Of a DNA stretch of 64,000 bases, positions 1 to 8,526 are shown one piece after another. Made by a program: the position numbers and the translations under genes. Source of the stretch: Flavivirga rizhaonensis (GTDB lineage: Bacteria > Bacteroidota > Bacteroidia > Flavobacteriales > Flavobacteriaceae); contig NZ_SRSO01000008.1 of assembly GCF_004791695.1 (NCBI RefSeq), forward strand, positions 124,001 through 188,000, given 5' to 3'. The stretch's first letter is position 1, and every line of letters begins with the position of its first letter. A model generated the notes under the pieces. That model searched no databases. It had not been told where the DNA came from and saw only the letters and a list, made by a program, of their open reading frames with translations.

Positions 1-78
1 TTTTCCTAATTGATTATGTACTTCCATACAAATACCAATAATTTTATAGGCTTCTTCTTTATAAATTAAATCAGACAT
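1..78 (-). CDS. GxxExxY family protein, N-terminal fragment (runs off the window)
   Basis: The minus strand opens with an ATG at 76-78 and stays open to the window edge (26 codons). The translation begins MSDLIYKEEAYKIIGICMEV and continues with HNQLGK, which is the typical start of the GxxExxY proteins (PD-(D/E)XK nuclease-like fold, function not established). Only the N-terminus is visible, so the diagnostic GxxExxY motif is outside the window. Short repeats of the form TTAGTGnAAA lie just upstream at 117-145. The family call rests on recognising the N-terminal pattern. Confidence 0.7.
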   Translation of the reverse strand, partial: MSDLIYKEEAYKIIGICMEVHNQLGK

Positions 79-116
79 ATAGTATTAAGCAAATAGAAAA
101 AAGATATTGAGTAAGT

Positions 117-145
117 ATTAGTGCAAATTAGTGAAATTCGTGTCT
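117..145. repeat. Short direct repeats TTAGTGCAAA/TTAGTGAAA/TTCGTG
   Basis: Three imperfect 9-10 bp units follow each other between the map stop codon and the GxxExxY start. They are visible directly; a link to the neighbouring nuclease-like gene is inference. Confidence 0.5.
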
Positions 146-152
146 AAAAAAA

Positions 153-971
153 TTAAAGGACTAAAGCCTTTTGTCTAAATTCATCTTCTTCAGTGCTCAC
201 AATTCCTAAAGCTTCATGTACATAAGCAAACGTTGACAATATTTCAGGTTTTCCATCTACAAGTGCCACGTCATGTTCAAAATGAACACTAGGCTTACCA
301 TCTTGAGTAACAATAGTCCAACCGTCTTTTAATTGCCTTACTTTATGAGTGCCTCCATTTATCATTGGCTCAATGGCGACTACCATACCTTCAACAAATT
401 TCTTACCACGACCACGCTTACCGTAATTTGGCATTTCTGGATCTTCATGCATCTTTTTACCCAAGCCATGACCAACTAATTCCCGAACAACACCATAACC
501 ATGAGATTCACAGTGTTGTTGAATAGCATAACCAACATCACCCACGCGATTATTGATTTTAAATTCCCTAATACCAATATAAAGTGATTCTTTAGTGACC
601 TGTATAAGCTTTTTTGTTTCAGGGTCTACCTCTCCAATTTCGAAAGTATAGGCATGATCTCCGTAAAACTCGTTCATTAATGCACCGCAGTCAATAGAAA
701 CAATATCACCATCTTTTAAAGGTGTTTGTGTTGGTAAACCATGTACTACAGCCTCGTTTACGCTACAAAGTAAAGTTGATGGACAGTCGTACAACCCTAA
801 AAACCCTGGTAAAGCCCCTTGATCTCTTATAAATTCTTCAGCAAGTTTATCTAGTTGCATGGTGGAAACCCCTTCCTTAACTTCTTTGGCAAGCATACCA
901 AGCGTTTTTGAAACTATTAATGCACTTTGACGCATTAACTCTATTTCTTCTTTTGTTTTTACTACAATCAT
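153..971 (-). CDS. map: Methionine aminopeptidase, type I
   Basis: Cytosolic metalloenzyme that removes the initiator methionine from new proteins. The 272-residue product has the pita-bread fold signature. Metal-ligand positions are recognisable: Asp94 (VSIDCG), Asp105 (YGDHAY), the His of VGHGLGKKMHEDP, the Glu of VAIEPM and the C-terminal Glu of HFEHDVAL. It is about 20 residues longer than common type I enzymes because of a C-terminal tail after KPEIL, and it has no N-terminal SH3-binding zinc finger. A TATCTTTG box at 989-996 lies about 20 bp before the ATG, giving a short leader. It appears monocistronic, as the upstream neighbour is divergent. Confidence 0.96.
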   Translation of the reverse strand: MIVVKTKEEIELMRQSALIVSKTLGMLAKEVKEGVSTMQLDKLAEEFIRDQGALPGFLGLYDCPSTLLCSVNEAVVHGLPTQTPLKDGDIVSIDCGALMNEFYGDHAYTFEIGEVDPETKKLIQVTKESLYIGIREFKINNRVGDVGYAIQQHCESHGYGVVRELVGHGLGKKMHEDPEMPNYGKRGRGKKFVEGMVVAIEPMINGGTHKVRQLKDGWTIVTQDGKPSVHFEHDVALVDGKPEILSTFAYVHEALGIVSTEEDEFRQKALVL

Positions 972-988
972 GTCTAAAAAAATAATGG

Positions 989-996
989 CAAAGATA
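989..996 (-). promoter_or_regulatory. -7 box TATCTTTG of map
   Basis: Exact match to the Bacteroidota -7 consensus TAnnTTTG, 18 bp from the map start codon. No clear -33 TTG was seen. Confidence 0.55.
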
Positions 997-1093
997 CTTA
1001 AAATTAAGTATTAATATTTTTAATGATAACATGACTTTTGACATTTTTTAAAAGGATAGAAATGAATAAATTTATGTACTAAATTAAATTAAG

Positions 1094-2359
1094 ATGTATA
1101 AGATTGTTAGCGCTGAAGATGCCGTAAAAGTAATTAAAAGTAACGATAGGGTTTATGTACAAGCAGCAGCAGCAGCTCCACAATTGTTAATGAATGCCAT
1201 GACGGAGCGCCATGAGGAATTAAGAAATGTTGAGGTTTGTCATTTACATGTAGAAGGAGATACAGGTTATGCTAATCCGAAACTTAGTGATAGTTTTCAT
1301 GTGAATTCGTTTTTTATTGGAAATAATGTGCGGCATACATTAACTGCTGGTAACGGATCTTATACTCCTGTTTTTTTAAGTGAATTACCATTATTGTTTA
1401 AAAGAAATATTTTACCGTTAGATGTCGCGTTAATTCATGTATCTGTTCCAGATAAGCATGGGTATTGTTCGTTAGGTGTTTCGGTTGAAGCCAGTTTGGC
1501 TGCTATAGATAATTCAAAAATTGTCATTGCTCAAGTAAATGAACAGATGCCAAGAACCCATGGAGATGGCATTATTCATATTACTGAGATAGATTTATTC
1601 GTTGAATGTAACGAACCTATACCCACCCATACGTATGGAAATCCATCGGCTATTGAAAATAAAATAGGCGACTATGTAGCTAGTTTAATTGAAGATAAAA
1701 GCACATTGCAAATGGGAATAGGAACGATTCCTAACGCTGTATTATCACGTTTAACAAATCATAAAGACTTAGGATTACATACAGAAATGTTTTCTGATGG
1801 GGTCATTGATTTAATTTTGAAAGATGTAATTAATGGAAACTTTAAAGGCGTTAATCCTGGACGTGCATTAGCAACATTTTTAATTGGTTCTAAAAAATTG
1901 TATAACTATGTAGATGACAACCCTTTTGTTGAAATGCGTGCTTCAGACTATGTGAATGATGTGTCTGTTATTAAACAAAACCCTAAGATGGTTGCCATTA
2001 ACTCTGCTATTGAGATAGATTTAACAGGACAAGTTTGCGCGGATTCTATTGGAGCTAAAATGTATTCGGGAGTGGGAGGTCAAATGGATTACATTAGAGG
2101 TGCATCTTTAAGTCACGGAGGGAAAGCTATTATAGCATTACCTTCAATTACAAAAAAGGGAGTTAGTAGAATCGTTCCGTCTTTAAAACCAGGCGCTGGT
2201 GTTGTTACTACCAGAGCACATGTGCACCATGTTGTTACAGAATATGGAATAGCTAATTTATATGGGAAAACGATTCAGGAAAGAGTGAAAGCTTTGGTAG
2301 ATATAGCACATCCAGATCATAGAGAATCTATTAATAATACCTATTATGAGCTAATTTAA
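1094..2359 (+). CDS. Acetyl-CoA hydrolase/transferase family protein (4-hydroxybutyrate CoA-transferase-like)
   Basis: Class I CoA-transferase of 421 residues, probably moving CoA between acetyl-CoA and a short carboxylic acid (Cat2/AbfT-like). The N-terminal domain covers roughly residues 1-180 and the C-terminal domain 190-421. The catalytic Glu is expected in HTEMFSDG at about residue 231, and the CoA-binding glycine loop in GVGGQMDYIRGA near 330. GIGTIPNAVL is also typical. Length is normal. The acceptor cannot be told from sequence; acetate, butyrate and 4-hydroxybutyrate are all possible. It is transcribed alone and ends in a hairpin shared with the convergent HAD gene. Confidence 0.88.
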   Translation: MYKIVSAEDAVKVIKSNDRVYVQAAAAAPQLLMNAMTERHEELRNVEVCHLHVEGDTGYANPKLSDSFHVNSFFIGNNVRHTLTAGNGSYTPVFLSELPLLFKRNILPLDVALIHVSVPDKHGYCSLGVSVEASLAAIDNSKIVIAQVNEQMPRTHGDGIIHITEIDLFVECNEPIPTHTYGNPSAIENKIGDYVASLIEDKSTLQMGIGTIPNAVLSRLTNHKDLGLHTEMFSDGVIDLILKDVINGNFKGVNPGRALATFLIGSKKLYNYVDDNPFVEMRASDYVNDVSVIKQNPKMVAINSAIEIDLTGQVCADSIGAKMYSGVGGQMDYIRGASLSHGGKAIIALPSITKKGVSRIVPSLKPGAGVVTTRAHVHHVVTEYGIANLYGKTIQERVKALVDIAHPDHRESINNTYYELI

Positions 2360-2392
2360 AAAGGGCTATTTTAGAAAGCCAAAAAGCCCTTT
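2360..2392 (+). terminator. Hairpin terminator overlapping the 3' end of the convergent gene
   Basis: Arms AAAGGGCT (2360-2367) and AGCCCTTT (2385-2392) are followed by a T-rich run. The left arm begins directly after the CoA-transferase stop and overlaps the stop codon of the minus-strand HAD gene. Confidence 0.7.
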
Positions 2393-2770
2393 CTTTTTTT
2401 CTATTTCAGGAGGTTTGGTATTTGTGAGTAATTGATATATTTCTCCCCAACCTAAGAAACCTCCTATATTTCTATCGTCAATAAATAAATCAGCATTAAT
2501 TTTTCTGCTAACGTCATCAGTATATTTCTCTTCAGGAAAGCTATTATTTACAGCATAAAAAATAATCCCATTATCCTCGCAAAATTTGACGGCTTCTTTT
2601 AATCTTTCACCAGATCTGTAAGTCCATAAAATAAGCCGGTGTCCGTCATCTTGTAACTGTTTTAAAGTTTCAAAAGCAAACAATATGGGCTTCCCTATTT
2701 TAGGGTATGCGTCCTCAACAATGGTTCCATCAAAATCGATTGCAATAATAAGTTGATTATTAAAATTCAT
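2366..2770 (-). CDS. Small HAD-like hydrolase (BT0820-like)
   Basis: A 134-residue cytosolic protein with the HAD motif I as DFDGT at residues 12-16, so Asp12 is the likely nucleophile and Asp14 the acid/base. Motif II is around ILWTYRSG and motif IV around LFIDDRNIGG near residue 95. There is no large cap domain, as in the BT_0820-type HAD proteins of Bacteroidetes. The substrate is unknown. The last codons lie inside the terminator hairpin shared with the convergent CoA-transferase gene. Confidence 0.85.
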   Translation of the reverse strand: MNFNNQLIIAIDFDGTIVEDAYPKIGKPILFAFETLKQLQDDGHRLILWTYRSGERLKEAVKFCEDNGIIFYAVNNSFPEEKYTDDVSRKINADLFIDDRNIGGFLGWGEIYQLLTNTKPPEIEKKKGLFGFLK

Positions 2771-2796
2771 TATAAGTTATAAACTTGGGTTTATAA

Positions 2797-2804
2797 CAAA
2801 AGTA
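2797..2804 (-). promoter_or_regulatory. -7 box TACTTTTG of the HAD gene
   Basis: Exact TAnnTTTG match on the minus strand, 26 bp upstream of the ATG at 2770. Confidence 0.5.
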
Positions 2805-2826
2805 CAACAATTTATTTTTTACTTAT

Positions 2827-4344
2827 TTAAACCAAGGCATTCTGGGTCATAGATTCTGGTTGTTCGACACCCATTAGCTTTAAAATAGTAGGTGCCATGT
2901 CTCCTAAAAGACCATCTTTGATAGTTTTTAATTCCTTATCAATTAAAATAACAGGAACAGGGTTTGTTGTGTGTGCTGTATTAGGTGAACCATCAGGATT
3001 TATCATAGTTTCACAGTTTCCATGATCGGCTATAAGTAATGTAGAATAGCCATTCTCTAAAGCTGTTGTAATAACATCTTCTACACATGTGTCTACCGCT
3101 TCGCACGCCTTTATGGCAGCTTCCATAACTCCTGTATGACCTACCATATCCCCGTTTGCAAAATTTAAACAAACAAAATCTACATCACCTTTTTGAAGCT
3201 CAGGAATTAATGCATCACGTAATTCGTAAGCACTCATTTCTGGTTTTAAATCGTATGTAGCTACTTTTGGCGAGTTTCTTAAAATACGTGTTTCACCATT
3301 AAAAGGCTCTTCACGTCCGCCCGAGAAAAAGAAAGTAACGTGTGGATATTTCTCCGTTTCGGCAATACGAATTTGCTTTTTGTTATGTTTTTCTAAAACC
3401 TCACCTAGTGTTTCAGATAAATTGTCTTTATTGAATATAACATTTACATTTTTGTAAGTTTCATCATAATTTGTAAGTGTTACATAATGCAAATCCAATT
3501 TGTGCATATTTTGCTCGTGGAAATCTGTTTGAGATAAAGCTTCGGTTAATTCTCTACCACGATCTGTTCTAAAATTAAAGAAGATAACAACATCACCTTC
3601 CTTTATGCTAGCCTGAGGATTACCAGATTCATCAACCATAATAATTGGCTTAATAAATTCATCGGTAATGTCATTTTTATAGCTTTTTTGAATGGTCTCG
3701 GTTACGTTGGTAGATTTTTCACCAACACCATGAACTAATGCATCATAAGCTAATTTTACACGTTCCCAGCGTTTATCTCTATCCATAGCATAGTAACGAC
3801 CAGTAACAGAGGCTAATTTGCTATTTGTTTTTTCTAAATGACTTTCCAATTCTGTAAGAAAGCCATAACCCGATTTTGGGTCTACATCACGTCCGTCTGT
3901 AAAGGCGTGTACAAAAGTTTTAGTTAAACCAAAGTCATTAGCAGCATCCAACAGGCCGAACAAATGGTCGATATGAGAATGCACACCACCATCGCTTAAT
4001 AATCCTAAAAAATGAACATCTTTATTATTGGTTTTTGCATAGTTAAACGCATCTACCAATACTTTTTCGTTATTTAATGTTTTGTTCTTTACGGCTAAAT
4101 TGACTTTTACTAAGTCTTGGTAAACAATGCGACCTGCTCCAAGGTTCATATGTCCAACTTCACTATTTCCCATTTGACCCTCTGGTAAACCAACATGTAA
4201 CCCATCAGTCCTTAATGTAGCAAAAGGATATTTTTTATAAAGAGAATCTATAAAAGGGGTGTTTGCATGATCGATAGCAGAAACTTTAGGGTCTGGAGAA
4301 TTACCCCAGCCATCAAGTATCATTAAGATAACTTTTTTGTTCAT
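2827..4344 (-). CDS. gpmI: 2,3-bisphosphoglycerate-independent phosphoglycerate mutase
   Basis: Interconverts 3- and 2-phosphoglycerate in glycolysis and gluconeogenesis through a phosphoserine intermediate and two Mn ions. The product has the family's usual length, 505 residues. The alkaline-phosphatase-like metal site is seen in LMILDGWG at the N-terminus and ADHGNCE near the C-terminus. The phospho-acceptor Ser lies in GQMGNSEVGH near residue 61, and DGGVHSH and TDGRDV form the substrate pocket. It is a single gene with its own promoter at 4368-4375. Confidence 0.97.
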   Translation of the reverse strand: MNKKVILMILDGWGNSPDPKVSAIDHANTPFIDSLYKKYPFATLRTDGLHVGLPEGQMGNSEVGHMNLGAGRIVYQDLVKVNLAVKNKTLNNEKVLVDAFNYAKTNNKDVHFLGLLSDGGVHSHIDHLFGLLDAANDFGLTKTFVHAFTDGRDVDPKSGYGFLTELESHLEKTNSKLASVTGRYYAMDRDKRWERVKLAYDALVHGVGEKSTNVTETIQKSYKNDITDEFIKPIIMVDESGNPQASIKEGDVVIFFNFRTDRGRELTEALSQTDFHEQNMHKLDLHYVTLTNYDETYKNVNVIFNKDNLSETLGEVLEKHNKKQIRIAETEKYPHVTFFFSGGREEPFNGETRILRNSPKVATYDLKPEMSAYELRDALIPELQKGDVDFVCLNFANGDMVGHTGVMEAAIKACEAVDTCVEDVITTALENGYSTLLIADHGNCETMINPDGSPNTAHTTNPVPVILIDKELKTIKDGLLGDMAPTILKLMGVEQPESMTQNALV

Positions 4345-4367
4345 TTTTCTTAAAATTTAATATGAAA

Positions 4368-4375
4368 CAAAGATA
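4368..4375 (-). promoter_or_regulatory. -7 box TATCTTTG of gpmI
   Basis: Exact TAnnTTTG match on the minus strand 24 bp upstream of the gpmI ATG. Confidence 0.55.
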
Positions 4376-4592
4376 AAGAAGTTAAATATAAAGAACGCGC
4401 AAATAGCCTTTTAAATACTAGATTTTTTAAGGCTTTTTTTGGGTTTTTAAAAAAAGAATCGTTCAGTTAATTATTTGTGAAAAAAAAGTTAAAAATGTGT
4501 TATTTATTATTTTTTATGTAACAGTTTGAAATTAATATCGTCTCTTTAGTATATCAAAAACAATCATTAATCAAATCATTAAATCATTCATC

Positions 4593-5000
4593 ATGAAAAA
4601 ATCAGTCATTATCGCCGCCATTGCATTATGTTTCTCTATTGTAACTGTTAATGCTAAAGCTATTACAGAAAACACTAATACTACACATGTAGAATTTGTG
4701 TTTAAAGTGAACTCATTTTGCGTTTCAATCGCTAAAGGAGATTTAGAAACAGTACAAAAACTTATTGAAAGAGGAGCAGATGTAAATGAAATGTCTAATG
4801 GAATGACCCCAGCTATGTATGCCGCAAAATTTAACCGAACTGATATTTTAAAACTTTTAATTGCTAAAGGAGCTAATTTAAAGGCAAAATCTGCTAAAAA
4901 AATGACAGCATTAAAATATGCTGAATTGCATGGAGCAAATGATGCAGCTGCAATTATAAAAGAGGCAATAGCAAAATCAAAATCTAAAAGGAAAAAATAA
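4593..5000 (+). CDS. Exported ankyrin-repeat protein
   Basis: A 135-residue protein with a Sec signal peptide (MKKSVIIAAIALCFSIVTVNAKA), so it is probably periplasmic. Residues about 48-125 form roughly three ankyrin repeats; the GADVNEMSNGMTPAMYAAK and GANLKAKSAKKMTALKYAE units are clear. The C-terminus is a short basic tail (KSKSKRKK). Ankyrin repeats bind proteins, but no partner can be named. Its own terminator follows at 5041-5070. Confidence 0.85.
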   Translation: MKKSVIIAAIALCFSIVTVNAKAITENTNTTHVEFVFKVNSFCVSIAKGDLETVQKLIERGADVNEMSNGMTPAMYAAKFNRTDILKLLIAKGANLKAKSAKKMTALKYAELHGANDAAAIIKEAIAKSKSKRKK

Positions 5001-5040
5001 TTATAAAATTAATAATTATTTTGAGTTAGTCACTCTCTTA

Positions 5041-5070
5041 AAAAAGCCTTGATTTTCAAGGCTTTTTTTT
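5041..5070 (+). terminator. Rho-independent terminator between convergent genes
   Basis: AAGCCTTGA-TTT-TCAAGGCTT stem with T run on the plus strand and A run before it, so it could act in both directions between the ankyrin gene and the convergent M48 gene. Confidence 0.75.
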
Positions 5071-5083
5071 ATTGAACTTACAT

Positions 5084-5851
5084 TTATTGATTTTTGTATT
5101 TTTCTATAGCTTCTTGAATTTTTTCAATTCTGTTACCTGGGTCTGGGTGTGTACTTTTAAATTCAGGTACTCGATTAGGACCAGCAGCAGCTTTTAAAAT
5201 TTCCATAACACCAATCATTTCTTCTGGGTTATAACCAGCTTTAAGCATAAAAAGCACTCCAAGTTCATCGCTTTCTAGTTCATCATCTCTACCATTAGTA
5301 AGTAATGTATTTTGACCAATGCCACTTATAAGTCCACCCATGTCCGCACCAACAGAACCAGCTGTTGTTAAGCCTTGCCAGTATTCGCTTTCAGCAATTC
5401 TTTCTGCACTATGACGACCTAGAACATGTCCGATTTCATGACCTAAAACCCCCGCTAACTGATCTTCATTCTCTAATTTTGAAAACAGTGCATACGTTAT
5501 AAATACTTGGCCTCCAGGTAGTGCAAAGGCATTAATTGTGTTAGGGTCTGCCAGTAAATGAAATTCGTATTGGTATGGTGTGTCTTTAGCGATACTATTG
5601 TTGACTAATTTGTTTCCAACATTATCTACTAAAGCTTGATATTGATTATTTGAATGTAAACCACCGTGCTGTTGTGCCATTTGAGGGGCACTTTGTAATC
5701 CAATAGCAATTTCTTTATCAGGGGTCATAGATATGGTTTGCGTTCTTCCTGTATACGGATTCACTTCTTGCTGACTACATCTTTTAAAAACAAAGAATAA
5801 TGCAATGGCAGCACCTATTAATAAACGGAATTTAAGATTTTTTCCTCTCAT
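5084..5851 (-). CDS. M48 family metalloprotease, membrane-anchored
   Basis: A 255-residue zinc endopeptidase of the Ste24/HtpX/BepA-type superfamily. The N-terminus has one hydrophobic segment (about residues 9-22). The sequence FKRC after it is a weak lipobox at best, so a plain membrane anchor is more likely. The catalytic HEIGH motif is in GHEIGHVLGRHSAERIAE and the third ligand Glu is probably in ELESDELG. The active domain would face the periplasm, suggesting envelope protein quality control. Substrate unknown. Confidence 0.9.
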   Translation of the reverse strand: MRGKNLKFRLLIGAAIALFFVFKRCSQQEVNPYTGRTQTISMTPDKEIAIGLQSAPQMAQQHGGLHSNNQYQALVDNVGNKLVNNSIAKDTPYQYEFHLLADPNTINAFALPGGQVFITYALFSKLENEDQLAGVLGHEIGHVLGRHSAERIAESEYWQGLTTAGSVGADMGGLISGIGQNTLLTNGRDDELESDELGVLFMLKAGYNPEEMIGVMEILKAAAGPNRVPEFKSTHPDPGNRIEKIQEAIEKYKNQ

Positions 5852-6195
5852 CTTTTTAAGATTTAATGCAATTAAAAATATGAAATTTTATACATTAAGC
5901 TAGTTTAATTGAAATAAATATAAGTCTGAATAAAAACCTGTTATTTATAAGACACTATATTTTATTAAAAGTCACTATGAATTCATCTTGACTTTTTGTA
6001 TTTAACCGAAAATGAGATAAAATTTGTTCAGATGCGGCATTTTTTGCAAGGCATAGCAGTGCTAAGCATAAAAAAAGTAACAACATATGGGCGAATTTTA
6101 GCCATTTTTTAGGAAATAGAAAAAGTCAAGATAAGTTCTTATAATAATTTGGTAAAATAAAACTAATTTTAAGCATTTATTTATAAAGAGATTCC
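5852..6195. other. Gene-free stretch holding a MITE-like element
   Basis: Between the M48 gene and the GNAT gene there is no convincing ORF. Its central 160 bp (5979-6138) form the MITE-like copy A described separately; the rest is AT-rich sequence. Confidence 0.7.
5979..6138 (+). mobile_element. 160-bp MITE-like element, copy A
   Basis: The ends are imperfect terminal inverted repeats of about 24 bp built on GAAYTCATCTTGACTTTTT. A near-palindrome (TAGCAGTGCTA) sits in the middle. An inverted copy with only a few mismatches is at 10214-10373. There is no coding capacity. A TA dinucleotide flanks each end of this copy if the repeat is extended by one base, a possible target duplication. Confidence 0.8.
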
Positions 6196-6621
6196 ATGTC
6201 CTATACGTTTAAAATTATAGAAAAAGAAAAGATAAATGATATTATTCCTTTAGTGCAAAGATTAAATGATGATAAAATTCCTTATGCAATTTTAGAACAG
6301 CGTTTTTCTGAGATGATTACCCAAAATTATGAATGTGCAGTAATATATGATGACGATAAATTAATAGGAGTTACAGGTTTGTGGTTTTGCACACGACATT
6401 ATTCTGGAAAGAGTGTAGAGCCTGATCATGTTTATATAGATGATGCTTATAGAGGACAAGGTATAGGTAAGCAGTTTTTTCAATGGATATATAATTATGT
6501 TTTAGAAAAAGGTTATGAATCTGTAGAATTAAACACGTATGTAAGCAATTATGCTTCTCACAAGTTTTATTATAATGAGGGCTTTAGTATTTTGGGATAC
6601 CATTTTTTAAAAAAGTTATGA
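6196..6621 (+). CDS. GNAT family N-acetyltransferase
   Basis: A 141-residue single-domain acetyl-CoA-dependent acetyltransferase. Motif A is clear: hydrophobic beta strand HVYIDDAYRGQGIGKQFF with the RGQGIG pyrophosphate loop near residue 88. The later SNYASHKFYYNEGF segment is motif B. The substrate (amine, protein or amino acid) cannot be inferred. Start chosen at the first ATG; it lies 57 bp after MITE copy A, so part of its leader derives from that region. Confidence 0.88.
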   Translation: MSYTFKIIEKEKINDIIPLVQRLNDDKIPYAILEQRFSEMITQNYECAVIYDDDKLIGVTGLWFCTRHYSGKSVEPDHVYIDDAYRGQGIGKQFFQWIYNYVLEKGYESVELNTYVSNYASHKFYYNEGFSILGYHFLKKL

Positions 6622-6652
6622 TTTTTTCTTGCATAAGACTTATGAGTTTACA

Positions 6653-6660
6653 TATATTTG
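6653..6660 (+). promoter_or_regulatory. Promoter of tRNA-Gly (TTG-N21-TATATTTG)
   Basis: TATATTTG at 6653-6660 with a TTG at 6629-6631, spacing 21 bp, ending 12 bp before the mature tRNA. Both elements fit the Bacteroidota consensus. Confidence 0.65.
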
Positions 6661-6672
6661 TAGCTCAATAAC

Positions 6673-6745
6673 GCGGGAGTAGCTCAGTTGGTAGAGCGTC
6701 AGCCTTCCAAGCTGAATGTCGCCAGTTCGAACCTGGTCTCCCGCT
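6673..6745 (+). tRNA. tRNA-Gly (TCC)
   Basis: The 73-nt sequence folds as a full cloverleaf: acceptor GCGGGAG/CTCCCGC, D-stem GCTC/GAGC with the AGTTGGTA loop, anticodon stem TCAGC/GCTGA with loop CTTCCAA (anticodon TCC, reads GGA/GGG), and T arm GCCAG-TTCGAAC-CTGGT. The 3' CCA is not encoded. Confidence 0.96.
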
Positions 6746-6776
6746 CTAAAAGCTTCATATTTCTATGGAGTTTTTT

Positions 6777-7484
6777 TTATTTTAATTGGTTTAATTCTGT
6801 TCCAGGTTTTACCTCATATGGTACTTTGTTATACTCGAAAACACGTGCAGTTAAATCCCCTTTCAAAATAATAGAATAGTCTTTTACATGTAACCAACTA
6901 CCTTCCCGTATACCAATAACAGGTTGTGTATTAAAATTATGAAACTCTTTTATTCTGGTTTCTCTAGTTTCTCCCATATGCTTGCTACTTTTATTGGGAT
7001 CCAAATAATGAGGGTTGATATTAAAAGGAACAAAGCCTAAAGCTTTAAAACTGGGAGGGTACACAATGGGCATATCGTTAGTTGTATTGATAGTTAACCC
7101 ACAAATATTACTGCCAGCACTTGTCCCTAAATAAGGCGTTCCGTTTTTTACAACTGCCTGTAAGGTATGTATTAAATCGTTTTTATAAAGTTGGTTAGTT
7201 AAAACAAATGTATTACCACCACCAATAAAAATAGCTTTGGCTTTTTTAATAGCTTCAATAGGGTTTTCATAAGTATGAATACCTGTTGCAGTTTTATCGA
7301 TTTTAGAAAAAGCAGTATTGACAATTTTAGTGTATTCATCATGAGATATACCACTTGGTCTGGCGTAAGGAATAAATAAAATATCTTTAATTCCTTTAAA
7401 TAAAATAGTCAAATCATCTAAAATATAGTCTAGATAACCACTTCCGTGAATTGTTGAGGTACTCGCAATAATTATGTTTTTCAT
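6777..7484 (-). CDS. pepE: Dipeptidase E (alpha-aspartyl dipeptidase, peptidase family S51)
   Basis: Cytosolic serine peptidase that cleaves Asp-Xaa dipeptides. The 235-residue product has the usual length. The nucleophile Ser lies in LGTSAGSN at about residue 122, in a strand-nucleophile-helix turn, preceded by the conserved IGGGNTFVL loop. The catalytic His is probably in NINPHYLD. It is convergent with the tRNA gene and has a short intergenic spacer. Confidence 0.93.
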   Translation of the reverse strand: MKNIIIASTSTIHGSGYLDYILDDLTILFKGIKDILFIPYARPSGISHDEYTKIVNTAFSKIDKTATGIHTYENPIEAIKKAKAIFIGGGNTFVLTNQLYKNDLIHTLQAVVKNGTPYLGTSAGSNICGLTINTTNDMPIVYPPSFKALGFVPFNINPHYLDPNKSSKHMGETRETRIKEFHNFNTQPVIGIREGSWLHVKDYSIILKGDLTARVFEYNKVPYEVKPGTELNQLK

Positions 7485-7607
7485 AATAAATATTTTTCAT
7501 GGTAAAACTAATATTATAAAACGAAAATTAATATGATGTATAAGAAATATTTATAGGTTCAAGTATTGAAAAGTCTAATAAAAGTGTTAATTTCAATAAA
7601 AAATAAT

Positions 7608-8417
7608 ATGAAAAAAGCCATTTTCTTTTTTGCATTATTGTCTACAATGCATATTACATCTCAAAATGCTAAGCGTGTTAAGGTTAGCGGAAAAATAATT
7701 GTTGAAAGTAGTGATATTTCTGGTATTACCATTTATAATGTATCATCAAATAAGGGCGTCATTACTGATGAGAATGGCGAATTTAATTTGCATGTTGCGT
7801 TAGACGATTTAATTGAAGTAAGTGCATTACAATATCAAAATCTTAGTTTTAAAGTTAATGAAGCGATTATTAAGTCTAAAAGAATGAAGCTTTTTTTAAT
7901 TGAAGAAATTTATGAGTTAGAGGAGATTGTGGTATCATCAAACACACTATCAGGAAATTTAAATACAGATATACAGAACACCAATTTTTTTCAGCCCAAA
8001 TTAGATGCTTTATATTTTGGAATTAAAAATAAAGATGATTTTGATTTTAGGGATGATTACAAGTCCAAATCTAAAAACATTGCAAATACAGAACACTTAG
8101 CTATGGTTAACGGACTTAATATAGTAAATGTAGTTGATCAATTATTATTGCCTTTATTTAGATCTGAGGTTACTGATAAAAAAGAATCTGGTATTCCTGA
8201 TGTTCCTGTAGAATCAATAAAGTACTATTTTGGATCTGAATTTTTAGTTGATAATTTTAATATTCCAAGCCATCGAGTAGAAGAGTTTATAAGGTTTGTT
8301 GAACGTAAAGGTTTTGATTTTTCCCTGCTTAATTATGGAAAAGAAATGGAATTTCTTGAATTGTTGAATCAAAAAAGTATTGAGTTTTTAGGTTTGAATA
8401 AGAAAAAGTCAAGATAA
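7608..8417 (+). CDS. Exported protein with carboxypeptidase-regulatory-like domain, paralog 1 of 3
   Basis: About 269 residues from the ATG at 7608; this start places a signal peptide (MKKAIFFFALLSTMHITSQ) at the N-terminus, whereas the upstream in-frame TTG would not. Residues 25-110 form a CarboxypepD_reg-like beta sandwich (SGKIIVES, NVSSNKGVITDENGEF, VSALQYQ). The rest is family-specific and ends in a helical segment that recurs in paralog 2. There is no TonB plug or barrel, so it is not a SusC receptor. The final codons KKKSR and the stop fall in a 20-bp match to the MITE terminal repeat. Function unknown. Confidence 0.85.
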   Translation: MKKAIFFFALLSTMHITSQNAKRVKVSGKIIVESSDISGITIYNVSSNKGVITDENGEFNLHVALDDLIEVSALQYQNLSFKVNEAIIKSKRMKLFLIEEIYELEEIVVSSNTLSGNLNTDIQNTNFFQPKLDALYFGIKNKDDFDFRDDYKSKSKNIANTEHLAMVNGLNIVNVVDQLLLPLFRSEVTDKKESGIPDVPVESIKYYFGSEFLVDNFNIPSHRVEEFIRFVERKGFDFSLLNYGKEMEFLELLNQKSIEFLGLNKKKSR

Positions 8418-8420
8418 GTT
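8401..8420 (+). repeat. Solo MITE terminal repeat at the 3' end of a CDS
   Basis: AGAAAAAGTCAAGATAAGTT is identical to the right end of MITE copy A. It supplies the last codons and the TAA stop of paralog 1. Confidence 0.75.
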
Positions 8421-8526
8421 TAATAAGTCTCTTTAGGTTTTAAGTTGTGTTTTAACAAAAGTTTAGAACGGTTTTTGAATTTATTTAAGAATTGAAAGGC
8501 GTTCTTTATATTTTAATTTCATCATC

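Noticed and set aside
6688..6879. 63-codon plus-strand ORF over the tRNA-Gly gene
   Set aside because: It overlaps a clear tRNA and the end of pepE; composition is that of an antisense shadow.
7566..7607. TTG start at 7566 for paralog 1
   Set aside because: It adds 14 residues before a clear signal peptide; the ATG at 7608 is preferred.
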